Source: Myoxocephalus aenaeus
Taxonomy: Eukaryota > Chordata > Actinopteri > Perciformes > Cottidae
Length of the DNA: 64,000 nucleotides
Direction of reading: 5' to 3'
Assembly (NCBI GenBank): GCA_038501785.1
Contig: JBAMJR010000053.1
Span: 2,064,001-2,128,000, forward strand
Position numbers and translations under genes: made by a program. Positions 12,156-24,245 of the stretch are shown one piece after another (position 1 is the first letter of the stretch; each line of letters begins with the position of its first letter). The notes beneath the pieces were generated by a model. The model ran no database searches and was not told the origin of the DNA. It was given only the letters and a program-made list of their open reading frames with translations.

Positions 12156-15100
12156 CTGCAGAGACAGAAGAACAGCCAATCAGGGTCCTGAAGCGTTGAC
12201 GTTACTCCACTAGGTGGCAGTATTAGACCTTTTATTAAGAAGACGTGACGCAGTCAGACCCCGAATGATGTCGGTGACAATGGACTCTGTGGTGCTTTGC
12301 CAGCAATGATGAGTCATCTTCATAGCGATCGCACACACAACAATGTTCCCCGCAAGTGGTTTTGCCATTGTGTTCAGACAATATAAGCTATGCAACACTC
12401 TGCTGGCCTTTAATATAATTTATTGCCGGATGCCCTGAGCCTGACACTGACTTTTCTGTTTGTTCCCATGCTCTCTCCTACTTCTCAGAAAGCCCCTTGT
12501 CCTGGATCGGCCCCGCTTAATCCTGTCAGTCGAAAAGCAGCAACCAGTTCAGCAGTTGTTGTTGTTGTTTTTAAATGGAACAGACTTTCTGTCTGATTGT
12601 TAAAATCCTCTGATAATAAATCACATGAACCAAAGTAAAAAGAGAGTAGCTAAGTGTGTATGTACGTATGTTGAGAGCGACATACCCATTCTCCATTTAA
12701 GCAGTAGACGAACTGAATAGTTATATTTGAACACACAAATATCATCTTTCAAATGATCAGTTATTTCTCTGTGCCTCCCTCCGATGGGCCAAAAAGGAAG
12801 CCAGTGAGCAGCAGATTAAAAAAAAGCGACTCCATTCGTAAATATTATGTTGCCCGGGGTATGACTTGGAAGGGCACAGACCACATCCATTGCCGTACAC
12901 AAGACATTCCCACCAGTTGCGCTCACATGCACGTACACGTGTGCTGCAGGGCCGTGGAGCACATGGTGCATTCGGAGACCAAAACAAACAGGGAGCAGAG
13001 CGGTGTGACGGATGAGGCTGCCGCACCGCGCCCCCGGCCACAGGCCGTAAACATGTGCTCATCCTGCATGCACCGCAGGGACTCCAAGCAAACAACAATG
13101 CACCCGCTCGTTCCACTGAAGGGGCTTCCTCTTCTCTCTGGTTGAAGTTGTTTTTATGAGTGACATCAAGTCCAGGCAAGCTGTGTTTTGGTCGATCGAA
13201 AATCGCGTGACCTTTGACGGTACAAGACACTACTGATGTATCCAGAGACTTTGCAGAACCAGGGACCTATTGTTGCTCAGACATAAACAGTGTCCACATA
13301 GGGGGCGTGGCTAAGAGAGGGGTCAATAACACACATTATGAAATTTCACAATATATCGTTCAGCCATCTACTGGAACTTGCTCTCTTTGCTACAGTCTGT
13401 GAAAGTGCAAGTCTTTTATATACTCTGCAGAGTATATAAAAGTTCCATCTAATAAAACACGACATAGATTTTGGTGAGACCGAGCCAAACCGTCCCTGAC
13501 CGAGTCTCATTCAGGTCCCGTTAGTTGGGCCGGCCTGTTTCATGTGGGAAAGACGACAAACCGCGAAATAAAATTTAAATCTTTACTGGGACCTGATTTC
13601 TTTTTCATGCATGCTTAAATTGAATGAATCCAGATTAAAATCCAAACTGTGCTTTTCTGCTTTTGCTATTTTGTCCTTTGTTTTTCAGAGGAGCTGGAGA
13701 TCCAACCTCGTGGGTTAATACTGTTCCACACGAAACCACGACCAATACCAGAGAAGCCTTCCTGTTCTGTGTGTACCCAGCCTCTTGGCGGGGACGCGGT
13801 GGGGCGTGGCTCTGCGTTTTGGCCGGTTGAGTCATTACCACAGGGGACTGAGCCGAGGCCTGGCAGGCGACCGGCGGGCCTCGCTTCAAACGGCGTGTGG
13901 TGGCAAGCAGAGCCGGGATCCACCCTGTTGATTTATGGTGATACGGAGTCATCTAGCAGAAGACCGGGGCTGCCACTGGCCTGTTCAGCACTGGAACACA
14001 GAGGTGTTGTTCTGCACTTTTTTTAATTGAGCTGCAGTGTGCTGTCTGGACAATGTACCCGACTGCATGGGAGGGTTCACAGAGCACAACATGTGAAATG
14101 AGAAAATGATGGGGCAGACGCGGGTTCAGGGATGGTGCCGCTTTCCAACGTTTGTATTCCTCCCTCCTGCTGGTTTAATGCTTTTTAGGATTCACTCAAA
14201 GATGAAAAAGAGTTAAAGATCATTTCAAAATAAAAGCCCAATAAGTTTATCTTATGTGTATTCTTAAGCTCCATTTAAGAGCTCCAGTATGTCACTGAGT
14301 CATGAACGTCATTTTGTAAAGCAAAACGTCATTTTGTAAAGTGGTTTTGAGTCAAATCGTTGTCATATGCGTGCTGTCTCAATTCCATCAATTTGTCATG
14401 TGATGTCGTGGCTTTAAAAAAGGCCTCGTGCTCTTTCCAAATTGTCACTCTCTGTTAATATCATGTGCCAAAAAATGCCCGCCATGGCTGTGCTCTAATG
14501 TAATGTGACATCCTGCCATCTGTGTCATATGGCAGATCTTATTATGATATATTATACCAGTGGTAAAAAAAAAAGAAGTAGTGAGATCCTTTAATTCAAT
14601 AAAAGTATTAAATATGAGTGAAAGACCTGCATTCATCACTTTGGACAGATTCATGAGCAGCAAAATGTCCTGAAGTACATAAGGTGAAGAAATGGCCCCT
14701 ATCAAAGTGTTACATCATCATGTACTGGATTATTGTTAGTAATTAATTAAAGAGTATTTTAATGTTAACAATGCATGATATTTTACAGGTTTGACTCGTG
14801 TTTTGTATGTAAAATAAAGAATCTTCTTTAAAGAAACGAGCAACTGTATTTGTCAAATAAATGTAGTAGAGTAAAAAGCACAATAATGTAATAACCTTTT
14901 TATAACAACACCTTTGTTGTTACAGCCTTTGCACACTAAGGCCGTATTTTTCTTACCAAATTGTTGCACGTTTAAAATGAAATACGACCACACGCGTCAA
15001 TCATGTTTACACACCAACTCTGAGAATGTCATTCGTCGTTTAAGTTTTCGGGATAGGTCCCATTTTCTTGTCTTTGTCTCCCAGGATAAAGCTCTTTACG

Positions 15101-17151
15101 ACAAATACAGTAAGAAATACAGAGATGCAGAGTTTTAAACAACTAGGAAAAGATTTGATAGCAAAAACAGATTGGAATCGGGGATGGTAGGTACTGATCG
15201 CAAAACAAAGGATGTACGATTGTGCTCTAGTTAGCTAAACGATAGCTTCTTGCTCATGCCCTTTATGCAATCCCGTTTGGGACTAGCGCTATCCATCCTA
15301 TTGCGAATTTTCCCAGCGAAAAGGATAATAAAACACTTTGGACTCATTGCAATCATTCCTGTTGAATGACGGATGAAAAAAACAAAAACAAAAACACTAG
15401 CAGCCACACACACACACTAGAAGCTCTGCTAACATTGTGTGAAGTTAGCATGCTAACATGCTCACGCTGACAATGCTAACATGTTTCAAATGTTCATTTT
15501 AGTCTGTTAGCATGCTAACTGTTGCCAATTCACACTGAACACAAAATACAGCTGAGCATGATGGGAGTTTTGCAGGTAGGCTAACGCAAGTGTTGGAAGT
15601 TTTGGGACAAATTGAAATGTTGACCCGATGATAACACTCTATATGGAGCGTGAAGGGATTCCCAGAGTGAGGAGAATTCATCCCGAGTCCCGTTATTATT
15701 GTGTCATCTCATGTCATGTCCGTTCTCTATTGTCATATTGCCGTGTCGTATAATTAGCGCCGTGTCATTTTGTTGTGGGATACCATGTCTTGTCTCTGCA
15801 TGTTTTCAGTGAACGGACACAAAGCCGGAGGTTTCTCCATGTTAATACCGGCTGCGGCAAACTGTTAATGAAGTGCCTCTGAGCAGCTCATTACTTTTCA
15901 TTAGGGAGAGGTGTCATGGCTGATGTCTTTGTCTGGGACAAAAAACAGATTCCCACTGTGATGGACCGGCAAGCTCGCGGTTAATTAAATTCCATCGTGC
16001 TGAAGGGTTAGAGGGAGAGAGCGAGATAGAGCGGACGAGGAGGAGGATGACGAGGAGGAGGAGGAAGTGTTGTTCGTCAGAGAGAACATTGTTACTCGAC
16101 TGTGTCACCAGTTTCTCTGTCCTCACAGTCCGGCTATAACAGCACGCATCTCTGGGGAGCTGGGAGATATTTCCTGCGATTGAGTTTAAAAAAAGAGGCT
16201 TATTTTCTCACTGCTGACCTCACCCAGCGTGTAGATAGAGAGAAGTGCAAAGTCATGGTCGCGAGCTAAATATGGGCACATCAGGCGCCCCGCATCGGCC
16301 TGTTTCCTCAGATTTGAAGACACAGGATGCCACGATGGAAAAACAAAACTGAAAGAACTATTTCTCTTCTCTCCTGGGTATAATCCTGAAAGTAAAACCC
16401 CCCCACCCCTTTTGAAGGCAAGGCTACGATTCATTAACAGTTTTTTTTTAAATGTGCCCGTAGAGAATGTGGCAGCAACATAATACTGATAGCAGACTAA
16501 GATGTAATTCCATTTGAGATAAAACAAGTCGTGCCTCTAGTCTCTGATTAGAGCAGCTTTAACAAACGTGACACGGTGTGATGTTAGGGACCCTTGAATG
16601 CATTCACAGCATCGGAGTGGGAAGTGATCTCCGTCCCAGGCAGCGCTACCGCCATGCTCATCCCGTTGGGGGAATGAAACCACTAATTTGAACGAAAGGA
16701 AAACATTTGTCAGGTCACAGGTTACAGCCACTTTATTTGTGTACAAACTGGAAACGACAAACTTTGCCGGCAGACCCAAAATAAACCGGCTGCGTTAGTG
16801 AGTCAACGGCCGACTCCCGATGTTTTCATTCTCCTGCCCGTGTTTGGGCTACAGACTAATCATTCTTTCAAGGATCGGACGATCATGTGCCATCAAGTCT
16901 GGCGACACCCTTCCCTGTTGACTTGTAGCATATAAACATTATCAGCAGTGAAGGAGACTGAACCAGGGTAACGTTCACGCTGAATTGCGGTTTTATCAGA
17001 ACAGGTCCACAAATGAAAAAATACATTTAAATTGACATATTGCAAGATAGATTTGAGTGTTCCAACAATACACTAAAGGTGCAAAATATTAGACTAAAGT
17101 TTAGACTAAATATTAGACTAAAGTCGGGGGTTATTGTGAAGACAAACTGAC
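12156..17151. other. SYN3 intron, non-coding
   Basis: No additional exon found. It holds a 30-bp perfect palindrome (13413-13442), a tandem pair of AACGTCATTTTGTAAAG (about 14305-14341), GTTAGCATGCTAAC-type palindromic repeats (about 15430-15525) and a GAG-rich run (about 16036-16066). Long open frames on both strands at 12.75-13.23 kb are GC-rich and show no recognisable domain. Confidence 0.5.
13413..13442. repeat. 30-bp perfect palindrome
   Basis: The sequence from 13413 (starting CTTTTATATACTCTG) is followed immediately by its exact reverse complement, centred on CTGCAG. Each half carries a TATATAAA-like core. There is no spacer. Confidence 0.95.
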
Positions 17152-17254
17152 CTCGATGATATAGTCGTTGCCGTCTTTTCCGTGGACGGCCTTCACCGCA
17201 CAGATGTCGAGGCCACCAAACATCTCCGCGCAGGAGTCCACCCACAGCCGATAT
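17152..17254 (-). CDS. SYN3: SYN3 exon (YRLWVDSCAEMFGGLDIC...)
   Basis: A 103-nt exon with acceptor ttccag and donor gtcagt. It completes the split Arg and encodes 34 residues from YRLWVDSCAEMFGGLDICAV to KDGNDYIIE. The residue after CAV is Lys (CAVKAVHGKDG), as in mammalian SYN2 and SYN3; SYN1 has Glu there, which is linked in the literature to calcium-dependent ATP binding. The sequence therefore supports a SYN2/SYN3-type enzyme-like domain. Confidence 0.95.
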
Positions 17255-17384
17255 CTGGAACACAGTAAACAATATCTGTTCAACCGATAATTGAAGACCC
17301 AACAATCTCTGGAGATATGATGGACTTCAGAGGGGTCATAGTTACAAATAAAATGTAACTATAATTCTTTTAGAATTATCTCCT

Positions 17385-17730
17385 CACGGCCTCTGCCAAG
17401 GAGTCAGGTTACAGTTTACATCCATGTCTGTCCAACATGTCATGACTTCATAATTTTATCCTGTTAGACATTCGTGTGAAATCGTCCTAATTAGTGTATA
17501 GATTCTTCACGTGTTTTGTGAGGTCACAGTGACCTCTAACCTCCAGACTCTAATCAGTTTGATCTTGGGTTCATGTGGAGATTTGTGCCAAATTTGAGGA
17601 GATTACCCTCAAGGTGCACCCGAGATACGACATTCACAGGGATCGGAGAGCCGTGAGGTCACAGGGACCTTGACCTTTAACCACCAAAATATGTTCAGTT
17701 CATCCTTGAGTCCAGGTATCAAATTTGCAG
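17385..17730. repeat. dispersed fish-type repeat with GGTCACAGTGACC units
   Basis: Contains TGTGAGGTCACAGTGACCTC and, about 140 bp later, GTGAGGTCACAGGGACCTTG, then TGTGCCAAATTTGAGGAGAT and CAGTTCATCCTTGAGTCCAG. I recall these phrases from a very common fish interspersed repeat. It lies in the SYN3 intron between exons 17152-17254 and 17908-17982. Confidence 0.5.
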
Positions 17731-17907
17731 AACCCAAAAAAACGTATATGATTATACAATAATGATATAAGAAATAATTAACTTCAGGGTTATTACGACG
17801 GTTGCATTGTCGGTATCTGTACATAAAAGCTGCGTAGGTATGTGGAAGCGATAGACGTGAGATTTAGCAAAAATAGATAAAAGACACAAACGTCTGACTC
17901 GGCTCAC

Positions 17908-17982
17908 CTGTCGGTCATTGCGATCTGTTCCAACATGGCGGAGCCTGTGTTTGCCTTCCAGTTCCCAGAGATGGACGTTCTC
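17908..17982 (-). CDS. SYN3: SYN3 exon (RTSISGNWKANTGSAMLEQI)
   Basis: A 75-nt exon with acceptor gtttcag and donor gtgagc. It starts with the G completing the Met codon split from the previous exon, then RTSISGNWKANTGSAMLEQI followed by AMTD, and ends with AG of a split Arg. The NWKxNTGSAMLE block is almost invariant in synapsin domain C and contributes to nucleotide binding in the family. Confidence 0.95.
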
Positions 17983-18471
17983 CTGAAACGCAAAGAACAC
18001 CATTGAGAAATGAATCGGCCAGCCTCCGGTTAGAAAGCCCCGCCAAGACTTGGTCGCTGAAGAGAAAATCTCATGGGAGAAGCTATCGGTTCATCAGTGA
18101 TGGTGATCGCCATCCACACCTACATTATGTTTGTGGCGGGGACATTTAAAGACGTGCTTTCATGGTGAGGCCGGATGAGATAAGGTTCGGCCAATCTGTT
18201 CCTCTGCTGTTGGTCAAGTCATTGTTTAGACACGGAGACTTGAAAGTTAAGAGGGTGTTGACTCATATTTTGTGTTGCAATACGCTCGGCTACATTTACA
18301 GAAGGTCTCTTGCTTCCAAATGGGTGTGGTTTTTTTTAAAGGGAGGATCGGGACCATGACTTTGTGAGAGTGCCGACATCTCAGAATGGAGAAAAAAACA
18401 AAACGGGGGCGGAATCATAAGATGAAGTGCTCCAGGAGAAGTTTCCTCCATAAGCTTAGTTTTCCCTGGAC

Positions 18472-18473
<2 letters not shown>

Positions 18474-18532
<59 letters not shown>
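18474..18532. repeat. (TA)n microsatellite
   Basis: About 28 TA units with one CA near the end, in a SYN3 intron. Confidence 0.95.
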
Positions 18533-18533
<1 letters not shown>

Positions 18534-19490
18534 TGTTAGCAGACTAACCTACGAAGTTGTTTATGACAGGTCAACGATGCTTATTCAATCACATTTTAAC
18601 TTCAGAGCTCCTTACAGGACAGTAACTTAACTTTTTATTATGACTGGATGTGATATGATGTATAATATAAGGTGATGTAATTTTTACTTAGTATATCATC
18701 ACCCTTTTTGGCTGCTCAAAGCACCCGTACCGTAACACCAAGACTAGACAAGCATCAAGATCCGGAGTTTGACCGCCGTCTCATTTTTTCTGCTGCTGCA
18801 CATTAAGGAATGTGAGGTTTTGGTGCTGTGAGTTTATTTACTCCTTGACAGTATAATCCACCAAAATAAAGGGAAAAAAAACAACTTGCACTGGCTCGGT
18901 ATGCCAATGTGCATCCAACTTCACAGACATGGAGGACAGGAGAGCACGGGTGTGTGAATATTTTCTACAAGTGAAAGTTTCATCGTACATGTTGTCTTGT
19001 GTATCAGCGGCTACATGTTGCCTCCGTTGGACTGGCCTGATTTTGGCACCACCTGCTTTACTGCAAACTACTTACTCTCGGACAACGTTATGAAACCTCA
19101 TGGCTGTCAAATACACTTAAACAAAGTGAGTCAGGTCAACGGTACTTTGTCACTCATTTTCTACACCATGTTGTTTTCTCTTAATTATATGCCAAGTAGC
19201 TTTCAGTACGCTGAAGCGGCTTGTACGAGTGATTTAGGAGCACCAATCTGCTTAGGGTGACATCATCCTGTTTGACTCGGCTATTTGAATTATAGACTTA
19301 TATCATTATAAATGTATTTATATCACCGAACCATATCACAATCCCTTTTAGTGCAATTTCAGAGGATTTTCAAGAAGAAAGAAGGAAATGTAATTTCTGA
19401 TGTGAAAGTGGCCAAAACTGAAGATACTAGCTTCATAAGCAGCTTTAATGTCTTCAGTGTTGGTGGAGAGAACATAAAGTAAAACACATT

Positions 19491-20052
19491 GTCACCTTCC
19501 TAAAATAATGGCCTAAGTTATGTCCTCTTTTCGAGACCTAAAAAAAGCGTCCGGCAGGGATTCCAAAAACGTCCGGGATTTTGCTACGTCGGGGAAAATA
19601 GTTATTACCCCCTTACAAGTTTTGGAAATGGTACGTCCGGGATTTTGCTACGTGCGGGAAAATAGTTATTACCCCCTTACAAGTTTTGGAAATGGTATCT
19701 CCCTCACCTTCTTGCGCAAGCTCTGGCTGTAGAGAGAACTGTCATTGGTCGACCGATCTCAACGTAAATGTAAATTCACGGCATGCTACACACTGCTGCT
19801 ACCCCAAATGCTAACTAAATTGCTAGCTTAAATGCTAGCTTCAAAATGCCATATTAAAAAGCTTGTAAAATGGCCTAAGTCAGATTGTCTCTTGACATAG
19901 GCCGTTATACTATAGGGGTAGAATCACATGATCAGTTCAACTGAGGATGTAGGCGATTTTACCAGAGGTGGCCAGTATAATGAGGAGAGGATTTAGGCAA
20001 GAAAATATTTTTGGTCAAAAAATGACTTAGGCCATTATTTTAGGAAGGTGAC
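19491..20052. mobile_element. 562-bp non-autonomous element with 28-bp perfect terminal inverted repeats
   Basis: The first 28 bp (GTCACCTTCCTAAAATAATG, then GCCTAAGT) recur as an exact reverse complement at 20025-20052. Just outside lie matching ACAT tetranucleotides (19486-19489 and 20054-20057), a possible target-site duplication if the true ends are one base further out. The interior holds more copies of GGCCTAAGT and a tandem 64-bp duplication (19570-19697), with no transposase. It sits in a SYN3 intron, ending 35 bp from the exon at 20088. The superfamily is not determined. Confidence 0.75.
19570..19697. repeat. two tandem 64-bp units
   Basis: 19570-19633 and 19634-19697 are identical except for two adjacent-region changes (CGTCGGGG versus CGTGCGGG). 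Lies inside the inverted-repeat element. Confidence 0.95.
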
Positions 20053-20087
20053 GACATGTACGATGCTGCTGCTGTGAAACGTCTTAC

Positions 20088-20230
20088 ATGTACGCCTTGT
20101 AGTTGTTGCCGATCTTCTGGATACGGATATCGTATTTGGACAGGACGTAGGGCTCGGTGGTGGCGTAGGTCCCGGCCAGAGCCACCACGCTGGTGATGTC
20201 CTGGAAGTCCTGTTGGTTTTCCACTTTGAT
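20088..20230 (-). CDS. SYN3: SYN3 exon (IKVENQQDFQDITSV...NYKAY)
   Basis: A 143-nt exon with acceptor cccgcag and donor gtaag. It encodes 47 residues plus the first two bases of a Met codon, beginning IKVENQQDFQDITSVVAL and ending KYDIRIQKIGNNYKAY. This is the second half of the ATP-grasp-like domain C. Two spots differ from the mammalian synapsins I recall: AGTYATTE where they have a Lys or Thr before TYAT, and PYVLSKYD where they have (A/P)FIDSKYD. A terminal-inverted-repeat element ends 35 bp beyond its donor. Confidence 0.95.
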
Positions 20231-23200
20231 CTGCGGGAGAGACGCCACTCGTTAGCGAGCGGCTAGTTAAAAAGCGCCGGTGGCCACAGGAATTTCACAC
20301 TTGTGCACCGGCGGGATAATGAAGGGTCCCTGGATGGAAACATTGCCACGGGACGACTTTGAACTGCGTCAACTCGATCCCATCAAGTGATCAGACTGAA
20401 CCCTGAACACCCGGACTGAGAGGAAGCGGCGTGATGGGAACAAAGCAAAAAACTAAACACGGCTCTTACGCCACTGTAACTTTTGTATAATTGGGTAACG
20501 AGGATGTGCGACATTGAAACATGGGAAATAAACTAGTTACCTCTCAGAGGTCGTCTACAAGATCCTAATGTATTTTGGCCTTATTCTGAAGTCTTCTTTT
20601 TTGGAGCATCTGTTGATGACGTGACCCTGATACACGGATTTATGAGGTGTGTTCCATCAGGTCATGGGAAACGGGGCATCTTAGAGGACAAACTCATTCA
20701 TCACTTTCAATATTTGGAAAACTGTCACAACTCGGTGTCGAAGATGCGAAATGATTCAGTCCAGAGCTTCCACTCACTCACCATCGCTCTCACTGGTAGC
20801 ATCCAAAACCACATAGAGAAACCAGGAAGCCCTGTTTTTCTTTTTTATCTCTGGGGTTTCAACTCGCCACTGTGTTTTGCTCTTCTGAAGGTGAGTTTAA
20901 ATGACCTTAGTGGGTGTAAAGGTCATCAACTCACTCTGAAATGGTATGGAAATGTGATTGTTAGTTGCCTGTTGATCTAAACTAGGCTTCAAGTCCTTTC
21001 TAATGGTGTACAGGGGACACTAGTTTTGCCTCATATGATAACATGTAGTACGTTAGGTCGATGCCAGAGTTATATGTAAGTTGCATGACTCTAATTTTGT
21101 CGAACACGGGAATAAAAGGTTTGCACAGTTAAAGGTTCAGAGTACCGTCTCACTGTTAGATCGACATCAAAGACAGTTGCGTCACAGATGATGTGAAATG
21201 TCATACTGATCAACATGGAGCATCGACTGGAAAGCACAAATAAAGATTAAGACACTTGTGAGGTCCCATGAAACATTATGACGCTGCGCTTACAAGTCTT
21301 TAAACTTCATAAACGTTCACACACAAACAACAAGAAACACAAATTGTCCGGGTGGAACAAAGAAATCCCAAAGAGCTGTTAGAAGTGGCGCTACCCTCAC
21401 CAAAGAATGAACCAGAACCGACGGTGGGGAAACCATTAAAGCAAGAAACTGAGCAAGAGCGCCAATGGTACCAAAACAACAAAAGTAGGGATAAATGTTG
21501 AAAAGAAGCGCGGGCGGCTTTGATGGTTCATGCGGTGCAATAAATGTGTTGTCACTTTGATGGGTGATAAAAAAAGAAAGCGGTTGGAACCCACATAAAA
21601 AGCTTTTCTACCACAACTCAATACATTAGTCTCTCAAATGAGCTCAGAGGGCAGGCGAGCAGAAATGATTCATCTCTAAAGCTGATAAAAGACGTGTCAC
21701 ACCTTCATACTATAAATCTACTGTAAGAACTGTTTCTCTTCGAGCTGAAGCCAAGAGTCCAGCAGTAACATGGTACACTCTACATCATTCACCGTCTGAC
21801 GAAGTTAAGGCGACCTCGAATGTAAACACATCACGTGAATATGAACTGAGCTCAAAGTTAGACGTGTAGCTGTTTAGAGAGATGTCTGGAGATAATTGGT
21901 AGGAAATAATACCCACCTGTGTTCTCTCAGTACACACAGGTGTTTTTCTGCTACTGTCTAGGTCTGGTATAGCCAGCATCTTATTTTGGCTAATGTTCGC
22001 TCATGTTAGCACACTTTACATGCTGATGGTTTAACCTTTCTGCACTTGTACGCCTGCTACGGTTTGTTTTATTACAAAAAAAAGTTGCACAGGAGCCAAA
22101 GAAGGGCAATGGAATGACAAAGCTAATTTCACACTATGCGTTACATGGAACTATCTACCGTTAGCCAACATTAGCTCGTTGTCGTGCCAGACCGAGGAGT
22201 TGTGAGTGTATGGAATTCAATGTTTCATCTGTAGGAACAAGAATGTGTCATTTCTTCTTTCACAAGCAACATAGTGTTGTGTTAACAGTGGACTGAGATA
22301 TACTTTTGATAAGGTCACTCACTCAGACTTCTTTTTCATTGTTTTGTTTTTTTATTTTAATCTAGCTGCATCAGTGTTAATTGTCTATCATATTAGCTTA
22401 TAAATTACATAAAGTATGCACTACAAAGTTGTCATAAATTCAGATAACGGAGTGACTAAAGCGTGGAGGCTGAGCATGGCACCGTGCCCAATTACAGTAA
22501 ACTGGCAGAAGTGGAAACAGCAAAGCCAACGGAAGTGACTCACAGTTCACAACATGCTCGTGGCACGACCAGCACGCGGGAATTACGCAACCAAACGAAC
22601 TGAAATGATGCGAGCAGAAAGTGGAAAAGGTAGGCCAGCGGAGGTGAACCACTGGCATGGGGATGAAGGACAGCGCCTGGTGGAAAAAGCCATGTCCCAC
22701 TGGTCAGTGTCCAGGCCAAAGGACTTACAAAGCTCAGTTACAGAGCCTGACTGGTTTGAAGCTATGTAATGGGAAAACTGGGTATAAAGCTTAACTCTGG
22801 TACTGGTATGTCAATACGTTTGTCATATGAAAAGTCACGTTTAATATGTATAGCCGATAAAAATGTGCATTTACATCCTTTACTCTGCGATCGGGTCCCG
22901 CTGCGTTGCTAATGGCAGCCGTAGGATGAGAAAAAGCAACAGATTACTTTATTATCAACAGAGACGCACTGTTTCCTGAGGTGAGTTTGCCTTAAACGCG
23001 TCATCATTGGGCGAGTTAAATAAAACCACAAGCACGAAACAACGAACATGTCCCCCGGTGAGGTAGAGAGTAGTAATCAAGTTATTGAAGTGACTCATAA
23101 TGGCACCTATAAAGCAATCTCTATTTAAAGTTTGCTAACGTTAGACTCATAAACTACTGGTCATACCAGACCGTGTGAGGCTGGAGCAGTAAAAAAAGAA

Positions 23201-23418
23201 AAGAGCCTTGAATGCATCAAATTGAGTGAGGGTGTGTTTTATTGCTTCTTAGCTCAACTTTCTATTTAGAACAAATTTAGAGGAAGATTTACATTAAAGT
23301 ATTTCATCAAAAGTTAGATACTTTTGCTTTAATCACGTTAATGGAGCACGTATTTACTCTTAATCAGTTTCTGTTTCACTGTTATATTAATAATCATATG
23401 TTTTGTTTATTACTGTTT

Positions 23419-23776
23419 TGTAGGCCTGTGACTTTAGATTGAACTATTCCTTGTTAACTTACATATGAAACTTTGCAAACTAGTCTCCAGGGTCATACGA
23501 CCGGTTGGTATCTGTATGTTCCTGTTTTGAGAACATACAGATCCCTTGACCTGTTTTATGACCATGAATGCAAACCAATCTATGGACAGACGTCATGTGG
23601 GATAAGATCAGACGTCAGGAGGTCGTCTGTGGATTGTTATGTTTAGATATTTAAGAGGCTACTCTCTGCTCGTCCGGTGAGCAGTCCAGGATACGCAATG
23701 TGTACATCATGTTGTTGTTCTTCCTTGCAACGAATAAATGTCCTGATCAATGATTTTACCGCCCGGTGTCAAGTAC
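23419..23776 (+). mobile_element. possible solo LTR
   Basis: About 350 bp with the layout of a retroelement LTR: a candidate TG start near 23419, a 12-bp stem hairpin (23510-23521 with 23531-23542), two CAGACGTCA direct repeats in a U3-like part, a TATA-like ATATTTAAGAG (about 23648), an AATAAA (23733-23738) and a CA-containing end. There are no internal retroviral genes, no clear target-site duplication and no second copy in the window, so the call is tentative. Confidence 0.35.
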
Positions 23777-24189
23777 ATTTTTCTATTGTCAATGCAGTAT
23801 TGATTTAAACTACATGTAGCACCTTTAAGTGATACTATTATATAGGCGGCGTTTTGGAAAGTAAATGTGTTATCAGCAGGCTATAAATGCAATTTTTTTT
23901 TTCTTTTCTTATCCACTTACAAAACAATTACAAGTGTCTGTCAAAAGCGAACATATCAAAACAGCAATGACCTAAATCCCACACGCTCCTGTCCGTTCTC
24001 AGAGCTCTGTGAGGTCTGAGGGGTTAAACGAGGTCCTGCCCAACGAGGGCCTGCCAAGTTCCCCTCGAGCCTTATGGGAAATCCTATAGCACGTCTGGCC
24101 CCTGAACAGGAAACCAAGCCCAACCAGACAGACGAGGGGGAACAGACATACATGAAGTGTCTCTCGCTGTGAATCCAAATAACTGGCGG

Positions 24190-24190
<1 letters not shown>

Positions 24191-24243
<53 letters not shown>
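24191..24243. repeat. (GA)n microsatellite
   Basis: About 26 uninterrupted GA units in a SYN3 intron. Confidence 0.95.

Positions 24244-24245
<2 letters not shown>

Noticed and set aside
12753..13230. Overlapping open frames of 130 and 157 codons on opposite strands
   Set aside because: GC-rich chance frames in a SYN3 intron. No domain, no splice-site support, and no coding-like composition in either.
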